Shown here: piece by piece, positions 25,008-33,466 of the stretch
Layout: every line of letters starts with the position of its first letter
Position numbering within the stretch: the first letter of the stretch is position 1
Assembly (NCBI GenBank): GCA_039800165.1
Contig: JBDLRH010000115.1
Coordinates: forward strand, 1-36,502
Length of the DNA stretch: 36,502 bases
Direction: 5' to 3'
Source: JBDLRH01 sp039800165
Lineage (GTDB): Bacteria; Pseudomonadota; Gammaproteobacteria; Burkholderiales; Burkholderiaceae_C
Notes under the pieces: generated by a model
Databases searched by the model: none
What the model was told of the DNA's origin: nothing
What the model saw: the letters and a program-made list of their open reading frames with translations, nothing else
Position numbers and translations under genes: made by a program

Positions 25008-26609
25008 TTGATCTCCCACGACTTCGATGTGCTGATCGTCGGCAGCGGCCTGGCCGGCCTGTCGGCCGCCCTGCATCTGGCGCCCACCCACCGCGTGGCG
25101 GTGCTCACCAAGCGCGCCATGAGCGACGGCTCCAGCAACTGGGCGCAAGGCGGCATTGCCGCGGTACTGGCCGAAGGCGACAGCTTCGATGCGCATGTGG
25201 ACGACACGCTGGTGGCCGGCGCCGGCCTGTCCGACCCGGCCGCCACCCGTTTCGTGGTGGAGCACGCACCCGAAAGCATCGCCTGGCTGCAGCAGCTGGG
25301 CGTGCCCTTCACCGAAGAAGGCGGCCACCTGCACCTCACGCGCGAGGGCGGCCACAGTGCGCGGCGCATCGTGCACGCCACCGATGCCACCGGCGCGGCG
25401 GTGCAAAAGACACTGATCGAGCGGGTGCGCCGCACCGCCAACATCACCGTGCTTGAGGACTACATGCTGGTGGACCTGATCACCGGCAAGAAGCGCGGCC
25501 TGCCGGTAGACCGCTGCCTGGGCTTTTATGCGCTGAACGAAAAGCTCGACCAGGTCGAAACCTTCCGCGCGCCGCACACCATCCTGGCCACAGGGGGTGC
25601 GGGCAAGGTGTACCTCTACACCACCAACCCCGACACCGCCACCGGCGACGGCATCGCAGCGGCGTGGCGTGCCGGCTGCCGCGTCACGAACATGGAGTTC
25701 ATCCAGTTCCACCCGACCTGCCTGTACCACCCGCACGCCAAGAGCTTTTTGATCAGCGAGGCGGTGCGCGGCGAAGGCGGCCGGCTGGTGCTGCCCCCCT
25801 CGGCCGGTGCCGCCGCCGGCCAGCGCTTCATGCTGCAGCACGACGAGCGCGCCGAGCTGGCACCGCGCGACATCGTGGCGCGCGCCATCGACTACGAGAT
25901 GAAGAAGCACGGCGTGGACTGCGTGCACCTGGACATCTCGCACCAGAGCGCCGACTTCATCCGCGAGCACTTCCCCACCATCCACGCACGTTGCCTGCAG
26001 TTCGGCATCGACATCACGCGCGAGCCGATCCCGGTGGTGCCCGCAGCGCACTACACCTGCGGCGGCATCCACACCGACCTGGTGGGCCGCACCGACCTGC
26101 CGGGCCTGTACGCGATCGGCGAGACCGCCTACACCGGGCTGCACGGGGCCAACCGGCTGGCCAGCAACTCGCTTGTGGAATGCATGGTGTTTGCGCGCGC
26201 CGCGGCGCTGGACATCGTGGCCTCGCCACTGTCGCCGCCGCCCGGGCTGCCGGCCTGGGACGAAAGCCGCGTGAGCGATGCGGACGAGGCGGTGGTGATC
26301 TCGCACAACTGGGACGAGCTGCGCCGCTTCATGTGGGACTACGTGGGCATCGTGCGTACCAACAAGCGCCTGGAGCGTGCGGCGCACCGCATCGCGCTGC
26401 TGCAGGCCGAGATTGCGGAGTTCTACGCCAACTTCCACGTCACGCGCGACCTGCTGGAGCTGCGCAACCTGGTGCAGGTGGCCGACCTGATCGTGCGATC
26501 GGCACAGGCGCGCCACGAAAGCCGCGGCCTGCACTTCAGCCTGGACTACCCGCAGCCCGCCGCCGACACCCAGCCGACGACACTGGTACCGGCCAGTACG
26601 ACAGGGTGA
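25008..26609 (+). CDS. nadB: L-aspartate oxidase
   Basis: FAD enzyme that makes iminoaspartate, the first step of de novo NAD synthesis. It has 533 residues (E. coli 540). The N-terminal dinucleotide fold is DVLIVGSGLAGLSAA (6-20). SNWAQGGIAA, EFIQFHPTCLYH, ELAPRDIVARAI and HYTCGGIHTDL are family signatures, and the C-terminal helical domain closes the protein. The start is TTG, forced because the Rossmann strand begins at once and no ATG is in reach; only GGAA lies upstream. It converges on nadA, with 25 bases between the two genes. Confidence 0.96.
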   Translation: MISHDFDVLIVGSGLAGLSAALHLAPTHRVAVLTKRAMSDGSSNWAQGGIAAVLAEGDSFDAHVDDTLVAGAGLSDPAATRFVVEHAPESIAWLQQLGVPFTEEGGHLHLTREGGHSARRIVHATDATGAAVQKTLIERVRRTANITVLEDYMLVDLITGKKRGLPVDRCLGFYALNEKLDQVETFRAPHTILATGGAGKVYLYTTNPDTATGDGIAAAWRAGCRVTNMEFIQFHPTCLYHPHAKSFLISEAVRGEGGRLVLPPSAGAAAGQRFMLQHDERAELAPRDIVARAIDYEMKKHGVDCVHLDISHQSADFIREHFPTIHARCLQFGIDITREPIPVVPAAHYTCGGIHTDLVGRTDLPGLYAIGETAYTGLHGANRLASNSLVECMVFARAAALDIVASPLSPPPGLPAWDESRVSDADEAVVISHNWDELRRFMWDYVGIVRTNKRLERAAHRIALLQAEIAEFYANFHVTRDLLELRNLVQVADLIVRSAQARHESRGLHFSLDYPQPAADTQPTTLVPASTTG

Positions 26610-26634
26610 CCGCGTGAGCGCGTGACCTGAGGGA

Positions 26635-27750
26635 TCAGGCCGCGCCGATGTCCGGCACCAGCGCGCCGGCATCGTGGCCGGCCTTCAGTGCGGCGGTGAA
26701 GGCCAGCATGCGGTCGATCGGCACGCGTGCGCGGTCGATCACCGACGTGTCCACCTGCACCGCATTGCGGCCTGTTTCCAGCACCTGTGCCACGCCGGCC
26801 AGGCTGTTCATTGCCATCCAGGGGCAGTGCGCGCAGCTCTTGCAGGTGGCGCTGTTGCCGGCGGTGGGCGCCTCGATGAAGGTTTTGCCTGGGTTCAGGG
26901 TGCGCAGCTTGTGCATCATCCCCTTGTCGGTGGCGACGATGAACTCGCGCGCATCCATCTCGTGCGCGGCCTTCAGGATGGCACTGGTGGAGCCCACCGC
27001 ATGCGCCAGCGCCACCACCGCAGCCGGCGACTCCGGGTGCACCAGCACCCTGGCCTTCGGGTGATCCTTCATCAGCAGCTCGAGCTCGAGCGCCTTGAAC
27101 TCGTCATGCACGATGCAGGTGCCGTTCCAGAACACCATGTCGGCGCCGGTCTCGCGCTGGATGTAGGTGCCCAGGTGCCGGTCGGGCGCCCACAGGATCT
27201 TGTGGCCCTTGTCCTTCAGGGCGCGCACGATGTCCAGCGCGCAGCTCGAGGTGACCAGCCAGTCCGAGCGCGCCTTCACCGCGGCGCTGGTGTTGGCATA
27301 GACCACCACCGTGCGGTCGGGGTGCGCGTCGCAGAACGCGCTGAAGTCATCGATCGGGCAGCCCAGGTCGAGCGAGCAGGTCGCGTCCAGGTCGGGCATC
27401 AGCACCGTCTTCTCGGGCGAGAGGATCTTGGCCGTCTCGCCCATGAAGCGCACCCCCGAGACCACCAGCGTGCGCGCCGGATGATCGCGCCCGAAACGGG
27501 CCATCTCCAGGCTGTCGCTGACGAGACCACCGGTCTCTTCGGTCAGGTCCTGCAGGTCGGGGTGCACGTAGTAGTGCGACACCAGCACCGCGTTCTTCTC
27601 GCGCAGCAGGCGGCGGATGCGGTCTTTCAGAGCCGTGCGCTCGGCTGCCGACGGCTCGGGCGGCACGCGCGCCCACGCATGGTGCGTGCTGCACACGCCC
27701 CCGTCCTGCGCGGGTTGCTCGTACTCGACATCGATCACCGTTTGGGCCAT
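26635..27750 (-). CDS. nadA: Quinolinate synthase A
   Basis: [4Fe-4S] enzyme that condenses iminoaspartate with dihydroxyacetone phosphate to quinolinate. It has 371 residues. The three cluster ligands expected from E. coli are present: Cys125 (CSLDLGC), Cys212 (CIVHDEF) and Cys309 (CKSCAHCPWM). VSHYYVHPDLQDL (58-70) is the first family motif. The ATG at 27750 shares a base with the stop of the gpsA::nadC gene, so the two are translationally coupled. A GTG one codon earlier is less likely. Confidence 0.96.
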   Translation of the reverse strand: MAQTVIDVEYEQPAQDGGVCSTHHAWARVPPEPSAAERTALKDRIRRLLREKNAVLVSHYYVHPDLQDLTEETGGLVSDSLEMARFGRDHPARTLVVSGVRFMGETAKILSPEKTVLMPDLDATCSLDLGCPIDDFSAFCDAHPDRTVVVYANTSAAVKARSDWLVTSSCALDIVRALKDKGHKILWAPDRHLGTYIQRETGADMVFWNGTCIVHDEFKALELELLMKDHPKARVLVHPESPAAVVALAHAVGSTSAILKAAHEMDAREFIVATDKGMMHKLRTLNPGKTFIEAPTAGNSATCKSCAHCPWMAMNSLAGVAQVLETGRNAVQVDTSVIDRARVPIDRMLAFTAALKAGHDAGALVPDIGAA

Positions 27751-29615
27751 CACAGTTCCTGCAGGCGCATGGAGAAGTCCACCGCCTTCACATCCTTGGT
27801 CAGCGCTCCGATGGAGATGCGGTCGACGCCGGTTTGTGCAAGGCCGCGCACGCTGTCCAGCGTGACGCCGCCCGAAATCTCGAGGATGGCACGGCCGGCG
27901 TTGCGGCGCACCGCCTCGTGCAGGTCGGCCATCGGCATGTTGTCCAGAAGGATCATCTTCGCACCGGCGGCCAGCGCCTCGTCGAGCTGGCTCAGCGTCT
28001 CCACCTCGATCTCGACAAAGCTCGCCTGCGCGGCCACGCGCGCGGCAGCCTGCAGCACCGGCGTCACGCCACCGGCAGCGGCGATGTGGTTTTCCTTGAT
28101 GAGCACCGCATCGAACAGGCCGATGCGGTGGTTGGTGCCGCCGCCGCAGCGCACCGCGTACTTCTGCGCCAGCCGCAGGCCGGGCAGCGTCTTGCGGGTG
28201 TCGACGATCTGCGCACGCGTGCCCCGCACCGCCTCCACATAGACCGCCGTCTTGGTGGCCACCGCGCTCAGCAGCTGCAGGAAGTTGAGCATGGTGCGCT
28301 CGGCGCTCAGCAGCGCGCGCGCCGGCGCCTCCACCTCGAACACCACCGCATCCTTGTCGCAGCGCTGGCCTTCAGCCACTTTCCATTCGATGCGGGCACC
28401 CGGCGCCAGCGCATGCAGCGCCGCCTCGACCCAGGGCGCGCCGCAGATCACGGCGCTTTCGCGCGCGATCACGCGCGCACGCGCCCGCCGCGCCGGGTCC
28501 ACCAGCCCGGCCGTCAGGTCGCCGGTGCTCACGTCCTCGGCCAGCGCACGCTCCACATCGGCCTGCGCGATGGCCGCCACGCCCTGGGGCGAGAAGTCCA
28601 CCGCCGGCTGCGCCAGAGGCTCGCCTTCGGCGCGCACGTCACGGCCCATCAGCTCGGCCACCGCGCGCTGCGGGCTGAGCCGGCCATCGAGCAGCGCCAC
28701 CACCGCCTCGGTGATCGGCATCTGCACGCCCAGCGCGCGGGCGCGCTCGGCCACCTGGCGCGCGCAGGCCACACCTTCTGCCACATGGCCCAGCGAGGCA
28801 AGCGCCTGATCGAGCGTGCGACCCTGCGCCAGCAGCAGGCCGACGCGGCGGTTGCGGCTCAGGTCGCCGGTGGCGGTCAGCACCAGGTCGCCCAGCCCCG
28901 ACAGGCCCATGAAGGTCTCGTGCCGCGCGCCCAGTGCCACGCCCAGGCGGGTGATCTCGGCCAGGCCGCGGGTGAGCAGCGCCGCACGCGCATTGAGCCC
29001 GAGCGCCAGCCCGTCGCACAGGCCGGCGGCGATCGCCAGCACGTTCTTGACTGCGCCGCCCACCTCGACGCCGATCCAGTCGTGGTTGGGGTACACCCGC
29101 AGCACCGGGCCGTGGAAGGCCTCCACCAGCGCGTCACGCACCACCGCATGGGGGCTGGCCGCCACCAGCGCGGTGGGACGCGAGGCGGCCACCTCCTGCG
29201 CAAAACTCGGGCCGCTCAGCACGCCGGCGCGAAGGCTCGGCGCCACTGCCTGCTGCACCTCGTGCGGCAGCGAGCCGCTGGCGGCCTCGAAGCCCTTGCA
29301 CAGCCAGGCCACCGGCGTGCCCACGTGCTGCAGTGCAGCCAGCGAGGCGCGCAGCCCGGCCACCGGGGTGCCGATGACGGTGAGGTCGTGGCGCGAAGCC
29401 AATGCCGCCAGCGCGGCAGCGTCGCCGCTGGTGATGTCGATGCCAGTGGGCAGCGCCACGTCGGGCAGGTAGCGCGCATTGCAGCGAGCGGCCTTCATGT
29501 GGGCGGCCTGCGCCGCGTCGCGCGCCCACAGGGTGACCGCGTGGCGTTCGGCGCCGCGCAGCGCCAGCGCCGTACCCCACGCACCCGCACCCACAACCAG
29601 AAGCTTCATGGACAT
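27750..29615 (-). CDS. gpsA-nadC: Fused glycerol-3-phosphate dehydrogenase (GpsA) and nicotinate-nucleotide pyrophosphorylase (NadC)
   Basis: One uninterrupted 621-residue frame holding two complete enzymes. Residues 1-330 are GpsA, the NAD(P)H-dependent enzyme making sn-glycerol-3-phosphate for phospholipids: GAGAWGTA (9-16), LSGPSFAQEV (133-142), Lys190 in VGGAVKNVLAIAAG (185-198) and GLSGLGDL. Residues about 339-621 are NadC, which turns quinolinate and PRPP into nicotinate mononucleotide: EDVSTGDLTAGL (360-371), LLSAERTMLNFLQLLS, DTRKTLPGLR, KYAVRCGGGTNHR and EISGGV. The linker (331-338) is only about eight residues. The GpsA family end (RDVRAE) and the NadC start are in the same frame, so a missing stop codon, not a frameshift, explains the join. 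nadA overlaps its stop, and secB lies upstream. Confidence 0.93.
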   Translation of the reverse strand: MSMKLLVVGAGAWGTALALRGAERHAVTLWARDAAQAAHMKAARCNARYLPDVALPTGIDITSGDAAALAALASRHDLTVIGTPVAGLRASLAALQHVGTPVAWLCKGFEAASGSLPHEVQQAVAPSLRAGVLSGPSFAQEVAASRPTALVAASPHAVVRDALVEAFHGPVLRVYPNHDWIGVEVGGAVKNVLAIAAGLCDGLALGLNARAALLTRGLAEITRLGVALGARHETFMGLSGLGDLVLTATGDLSRNRRVGLLLAQGRTLDQALASLGHVAEGVACARQVAERARALGVQMPITEAVVALLDGRLSPQRAVAELMGRDVRAEGEPLAQPAVDFSPQGVAAIAQADVERALAEDVSTGDLTAGLVDPARRARARVIARESAVICGAPWVEAALHALAPGARIEWKVAEGQRCDKDAVVFEVEAPARALLSAERTMLNFLQLLSAVATKTAVYVEAVRGTRAQIVDTRKTLPGLRLAQKYAVRCGGGTNHRIGLFDAVLIKENHIAAAGGVTPVLQAAARVAAQASFVEIEVETLSQLDEALAAGAKMILLDNMPMADLHEAVRRNAGRAILEISGGVTLDSVRGLAQTGVDRISIGALTKDVKAVDFSMRLQEL

Positions 29616-29646
29616 GGCGGGCTCAGCGGGGCGCGGCGGCGCGCCT

Positions 29647-30108
29647 TCACTGGGTGACGATGCGCGGCGCGTCGGCCTGGGCCTGCGCCTGCTGCTGCTC
29701 GTACATCGCCTGGAAGTTGATCTCGCTCATGTGCACCGGCGGGAAGCCGGCACGGGTGATCACATCGGCGACGTTGCCGCGCAGGTAGGGGTAGACGATC
29801 TGCGGGCAGGCGATGCCCATGATCGGGCCCATCTGGTCTTGCGGCAGGTTGCGGATCTCGAAGATGCCGCCTTGCTTGACCTCGACCAGGAACACCGTGC
29901 GGTCGTCGATCTTGGTGTGCACCGTGGCGGTGACGCAGACCTCGAAGATGCCTTCGGCCACGTTCGATGCCTCCACGCCCAGCTGGATGTCCACCGTGGG
30001 CTGCTGCTGCTCGAGCAGGATGGCCGGCGAGTTGGGCTGCTCCAGCGAGGCCTCCTTGAGGTACACGCGCTGGATCTGGAACACGGGCTGTTGCGATTCG
30101 TCGGCCAT
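29647..30108 (-). CDS. secB: Protein-export chaperone SecB
   Basis: Cytoplasmic tetrameric chaperone that keeps preproteins unfolded and hands them to SecA. It has 153 residues (E. coli 155). FQIQRVYLKEASLEQPNSP (10-28), VTATVHTKID and CPQIVYPYLRGNVADVITRAGFPP are family signatures. The tail is rich in Gln and Ala. It sits between grxC and gpsA::nadC on the same strand, an order familiar from betaproteobacteria. Confidence 0.97.
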   Translation of the reverse strand: MADESQQPVFQIQRVYLKEASLEQPNSPAILLEQQQPTVDIQLGVEASNVAEGIFEVCVTATVHTKIDDRTVFLVEVKQGGIFEIRNLPQDQMGPIMGIACPQIVYPYLRGNVADVITRAGFPPVHMSEINFQAMYEQQQAQAQADAPRIVTQ

Positions 30109-30225
30109 GGGAAGCTTTCTGCGAAAGGATGGGGAAACGGGAGGGATCTGAGTCCGGCGACGGGCGCATCCCGCCTGCCTCGGGTCTGGGTGGGAGATGC
30201 GAAAGCGCTCGAGGCGACGCCGGGC

Positions 30226-30492
30226 TCAGGCCGGCTGGCCGTTGAGCAGCGGCACCAGGCCGCCGCGGCCGTCGAGTGCGATCAGGTCATCGCAGCCACC
30301 GACATGGGTGTCGCCGATGAAGATCTGCGGCACGGTACGCCGCCCGGTGATCTCCATCATCTTCTCGCGCTCGGCCGGGTCGGCATCGATGCGGATCTCC
30401 TGGATCTGCTCGACGCCCTTGGACTTGAGGATCTGCTTGGCGCGCACGCAGTACGGGCAGACCGCGGTGGTGTACATCTTGACGGGTTGCAT
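30226..30492 (-). CDS. grxC: Glutaredoxin 3
   Basis: Small thiol-disulfide oxidoreductase of 88 residues that uses glutathione. The active site CPYC is at 12-15, followed by the cis-proline TVPQIFIG and the glutathione-binding GGCDDL. The ATG at 30492 was chosen because the family starts just before the first strand (MQPVKMYTT) and AGGAAAGAG lies upstream. It is preceded by the rhodanese gene 25 bases away and followed by secB after 117 bases in which I see no terminator. Confidence 0.96.
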   Translation of the reverse strand: MQPVKMYTTAVCPYCVRAKQILKSKGVEQIQEIRIDADPAEREKMMEITGRRTVPQIFIGDTHVGGCDDLIALDGRGGLVPLLNGQPA

Positions 30493-30517
30493 GGGTCTCT
30501 TTCCTCGGTACCGGCGC

Positions 30518-30928
30518 TCAGGCCTTTTCGGTGGGCAGGTTGGCCTCGCGCCAGGCGCGCGTGCCGCCGGCCAGCGCCTGCGCGTGCTCGTAGCCGAGCT
30601 TGCGCAGCACGCCCGTGGCGCGGTTGGCACGCGCGCCCGCCGGGCAGGTCAGGATGATGGGCAGGGCCTTGTTCTTGGCAACTTCGGCGATCTTTTGCTC
30701 GATCTGGCCGAACGGCAGGTTGCGCGCACCGGCCACATGGCCCTGGGCGAACTCGTCGGGCTCGCTCACGTCGATCACGATCGCCTTTTCGCGGTTGATG
30801 CGCAGCACCGCCTCGGTGGGCGTGAGCGCGCCGGCGCCCGAGGCGCGCGACAGGGCCGGCCACAGCAGCATGCCGCCCGAAGCGGCAGCGATCAGCAACA
30901 GCGACCAGTTCTCGATCAGGAAGTTCAC
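30518..30928 (-). CDS. Membrane-anchored rhodanese-like protein
   Basis: 136-residue protein with one N-terminal hydrophobic segment (about 8-26) and a single rhodanese domain (about 35-130). The active loop CPAGAR has Cys95 and fits the CxxGxR pattern of sulfurtransferases. DVSEPDEFAQGHVAGARNLP (53-72) and GGTRAWREANLP are conserved. It heads the grxC-secB-gpsA::nadC-nadA run and is divergent from gpmA. Its sulfur acceptor is unknown. Confidence 0.9.
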   Translation of the reverse strand: MNFLIENWSLLLIAAASGGMLLWPALSRASGAGALTPTEAVLRINREKAIVIDVSEPDEFAQGHVAGARNLPFGQIEQKIAEVAKNKALPIILTCPAGARANRATGVLRKLGYEHAQALAGGTRAWREANLPTEKA

Positions 30929-30975
30929 TTGGGGTGTCCAAAGGGGCCCCGAAAAGGGCCGAAAACCCTCGATTC

Positions 30976-30981
30976 TAAAAT
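30976..30981 (+). promoter_or_regulatory. Putative -10 box for gpmA
   Basis: TAAAAT in the 148-base divergent spacer between the rhodanese gene and gpmA. Transcription would begin near 30988, giving a leader of about 90 bases. No convincing -35. The spacer otherwise holds short GC-rich palindromes at about 30941-30960 with no assigned role. Confidence 0.35.
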
Positions 30982-31076
30982 GTCGGGGCTTTCCGCGCCG
31001 AAGCCCGGCGCCTTGCCCTCACCACGGAGGGCTGCGCACCCCGACGCGGCCCCCGCCCTGCCACCGCTGCCCGACC

Positions 31077-31820
31077 ATGCACAAGCTCGTCCTGATCCGC
31101 CACGGCGAATCCACCTGGAACCTTGAAAACCGCTTCACCGGCTGGACCGATGTGGACCTGACGCCCACCGGCGTGTCGCAGGCGATGTCGGCCGGGCAGC
31201 TGCTCAAGGCCGAGGGCTATGACTTCGACATCGCCTACACCAGCGTGCTCAAGCGCGCGATCCACACCCTGTGGTACGTCCTCGACGCGATGGACCGCAC
31301 CTGGCTGCCGGTGGTGAAGAGCTGGCGCCTCAACGAGCGCCACTACGGCGCGCTGCAGGGCCTGAACAAGGCCGACATGGCCAAGCAGTACGGCGACGCG
31401 CAGGTGCTGGTCTGGCGCCGCAGCTACGACACCCCGCCGCCGGCACTGGAGCCGACCGACCCGCGCTGCGAGCGCAGCGACCGCCGCTACGCGCGCCTGA
31501 AGCCCGAAGAGATTCCGCTGACCGAGTGCCTGAAGGACACGGTGGCGCGCGTCATGCCGTTCTGGAACGAGTCGCTGGCGCCGGCCATCCGCTCGGGCAA
31601 GCGGGTAGTGGTGGCGGCGCACGGCAACAGCATCCGGGCGATGGTGAAGTACCTCGACGGCATTTCGGACGAAGAGATCGTGGGCCTGAACATCCCCAAC
31701 GGCATCCCGCTGGTGTACGAGCTCGACGACCAGCTCAAGCCGATCCACCACTACTACCTGGGCGACGCCGAAGCAGCGGCCCGTGCTGCGGCGGCGGTGG
31801 CCGCCCAGGGCAAGGGCTGA
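31077..31820 (+). CDS. gpmA: 2,3-bisphosphoglycerate-dependent phosphoglycerate mutase
   Basis: Glycolytic enzyme interconverting 3- and 2-phosphoglycerate through a phosphohistidine. It has 247 residues (E. coli 250). LIRHGESTWN (6-15) contains the phosphorylated His9. ENRFTGWTDVDLT, LNERHYGALQGLNK and VVVAAHGNSIRAMVK are family signatures, and the tail is Ala-rich. The ATG at 31077 matches the family N-terminus. ctpA follows on the same strand after 106 bases. Confidence 0.97.
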   Translation: MHKLVLIRHGESTWNLENRFTGWTDVDLTPTGVSQAMSAGQLLKAEGYDFDIAYTSVLKRAIHTLWYVLDAMDRTWLPVVKSWRLNERHYGALQGLNKADMAKQYGDAQVLVWRRSYDTPPPALEPTDPRCERSDRRYARLKPEEIPLTECLKDTVARVMPFWNESLAPAIRSGKRVVVAAHGNSIRAMVKYLDGISDEEIVGLNIPNGIPLVYELDDQLKPIHHYYLGDAEAAARAAAAVAAQGKG

Positions 31821-31926
31821 ACCAACCCGGGAACTCGCTTCGGGCGGCGGCCCTCCAAGCCAACAACAGCAAAGCAGCCTGCGGGGTCGGCCCTGCAGGT
31901 GTATATTGCTTCGCAAGGGACTTGAC

Positions 31927-33375
31927 ATGGGCCACAAACTCAGGATTGCAGGCTGGATTTCGATCGGCGCCATCGCCGGTGCACTGACCACGGTGTCGCT
32001 TCAGACCGTGGCACGCGGCACCATGGCGCCGCTGCCGCTGGAAGAACTGCAGCAGCTCGCCGCGGTGTTCGGCATGGTCAAGAGCGACTATGTCGAGCCG
32101 GTGGACGAGAAGAAGCTGATCACCGACGCCATTTCGGGCATGGTGGCCAGCCTCGACCCGCACTCGCAGTACTTCGACAAGAAGTCGTTCAAGGAATTCC
32201 GCGAGGGCACCTCGGGCCGCTTCGTCGGCGTGGGCATCGAGATCAGCCAGGAGGACGGGCTGGTCAAGGTCGTCTCGCCGATCGAAGGCTCGCCGGCCTT
32301 TCGCGCCGGGCTCAAGCCGAACGACCTGATCACCAAGATCGACGACACGCTGGTCAAGGGCCTGACGCTCAACGAGGCCGTCAAGCGCATGCGCGGCGAG
32401 CCCAACACCAAGGTCACGCTGGGCATCCTGCGCAAGGATGAAAACCGCAGCTTCACCGTCACGATCACCCGCGAGGAGATCCGCACGGTGTCGGTGCGCG
32501 GCAGGGTCATCGAGCCCGGCTACGCCTGGATTCGCCTGTCGCAGTTCCAGGAGCGCACCGTCGACGACTTCGTACGCAAGCTCGACGAGGTCTACAAGGC
32601 CGACCCGCAGCTCAAGGGTCTGGTGCTGGACCTGCGCAACGACCCGGGCGGCCTGCTCGATGCGGCGGTGGCGGTGTCGGCCGCCTTCCTGCCCGACAAC
32701 GTGGTGGTGGTGTCCACCAACGGCCAGCTGCCCGAGAGCAAGTTCACCTACAAGGCCTCGCCCGAGTTCTATCAGCGCCGCAGCGGCAGCGACCCGCTCA
32801 AGCGGCTGCCCGAGAACGTACGCACGGCCCTCAAGACGGTACCGCTGGTGGTGCTGGTCAACGAAGGCTCGGCCTCGGCCAGCGAGATCGTGGCCGGCGC
32901 CCTGCAAGACCACCAGCGTGCCAAGGTGATGGGCAGCCAGACCTTCGGCAAGGGCTCGGTGCAGACGGTGCGGCCGCTGGGCCCCGACACCGGCCTGAAG
33001 CTCACCACCGCGCGTTACTACACGCCGGCCGGCCGCTCGATCCAGGCCAAGGGCATCGTGCCCGACATCCTGATCGACGAGACCGCTGAAGGCAACCTGT
33101 TTTCTGCGCTGCGCACCCGCGAGGCCGACCTGCAAAAGCACCTGGGCAGCGGCCAGGGCGCCGACGAGAAGGACCCGGCCCGCGAGCGCGCCCGCGAAGA
33201 GGCGCGCAAGCGCCTCGAGGCCGAGACGGCGAACAACCCGGCGGCACGCCGTGCCCCCGAGTTCGGCACCGACAAGGACTTCCAGCTGTCGCAGGCGCTC
33301 AACCAGCTCAAGGGCCGCCCGGTGCTGGTCAGCAAGACGCAGACCGAGCGCAAGGACGAGCCCAAGCAGAACTGA
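31927..33375 (+). CDS. ctpA: C-terminal processing protease (S41 family)
   Basis: Serine protease of 482 residues that should act in the periplasm. A hydrophobic N-terminus (about 8-28) is a signal peptide or anchor. The PDZ domain lies around 95-180 (GRFVGVGIEI, GSPAFRAGLKPNDLITKID). The peptidase core has Ser317 in GSASASE and Lys342 in TFGKGSV, 25 residues apart as in E. coli Prc. The C-terminus is charged and Glu/Arg-rich, probably helical. The start has AAGGGA 6 bases upstream. A strong terminator follows the gene. Confidence 0.95.
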   Translation: MGHKLRIAGWISIGAIAGALTTVSLQTVARGTMAPLPLEELQQLAAVFGMVKSDYVEPVDEKKLITDAISGMVASLDPHSQYFDKKSFKEFREGTSGRFVGVGIEISQEDGLVKVVSPIEGSPAFRAGLKPNDLITKIDDTLVKGLTLNEAVKRMRGEPNTKVTLGILRKDENRSFTVTITREEIRTVSVRGRVIEPGYAWIRLSQFQERTVDDFVRKLDEVYKADPQLKGLVLDLRNDPGGLLDAAVAVSAAFLPDNVVVVSTNGQLPESKFTYKASPEFYQRRSGSDPLKRLPENVRTALKTVPLVVLVNEGSASASEIVAGALQDHQRAKVMGSQTFGKGSVQTVRPLGPDTGLKLTTARYYTPAGRSIQAKGIVPDILIDETAEGNLFSALRTREADLQKHLGSGQGADEKDPARERAREEARKRLEAETANNPAARRAPEFGTDKDFQLSQALNQLKGRPVLVSKTQTERKDEPKQN

Positions 33376-33400
33376 CGCCCGCTGGCGCCGCGGCCGATCC

Positions 33401-33434
33401 GCCGGGCCCTGCCGAAAGGCAGGCCCGGCTTTTT
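33401..33434 (+). terminator. Intrinsic terminator after ctpA
   Basis: GCCGGGCC (33401-33408) plus TGCC (33410-33413) pairs with GGCA and GGCCCGGC (33418-33429), with one bulged C at 33409. A stable GAAA tetraloop and a five-T tail follow. It ends 32 bases before the MoeB-like start. Confidence 0.9.
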
Positions 33435-33466
33435 GTTGGGTGTCGCGCTGCGACACAATCCACGCG

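Noticed and set aside
26626..26639. CCTGA-GGGA-TCAGG hairpin between nadB and nadA as a bidirectional terminator
   Set aside because: The stem is only five base pairs and neither strand has a T run.
23490..26672. A very long open frame on the minus strand opposite sulP, scpA and nadB
   Set aside because: It has low-complexity, His/Arg/Val-rich composition and no recognisable motif. Such frames are expected opposite GC-rich genes, and the plus-strand genes are well supported.
31902..31907. TATATT as a -10 box for ctpA
   Set aside because: Transcription would begin at or inside the AAGGGA ribosome site, and no -35 is visible. Expression from gpmA read-through or another promoter is as likely.
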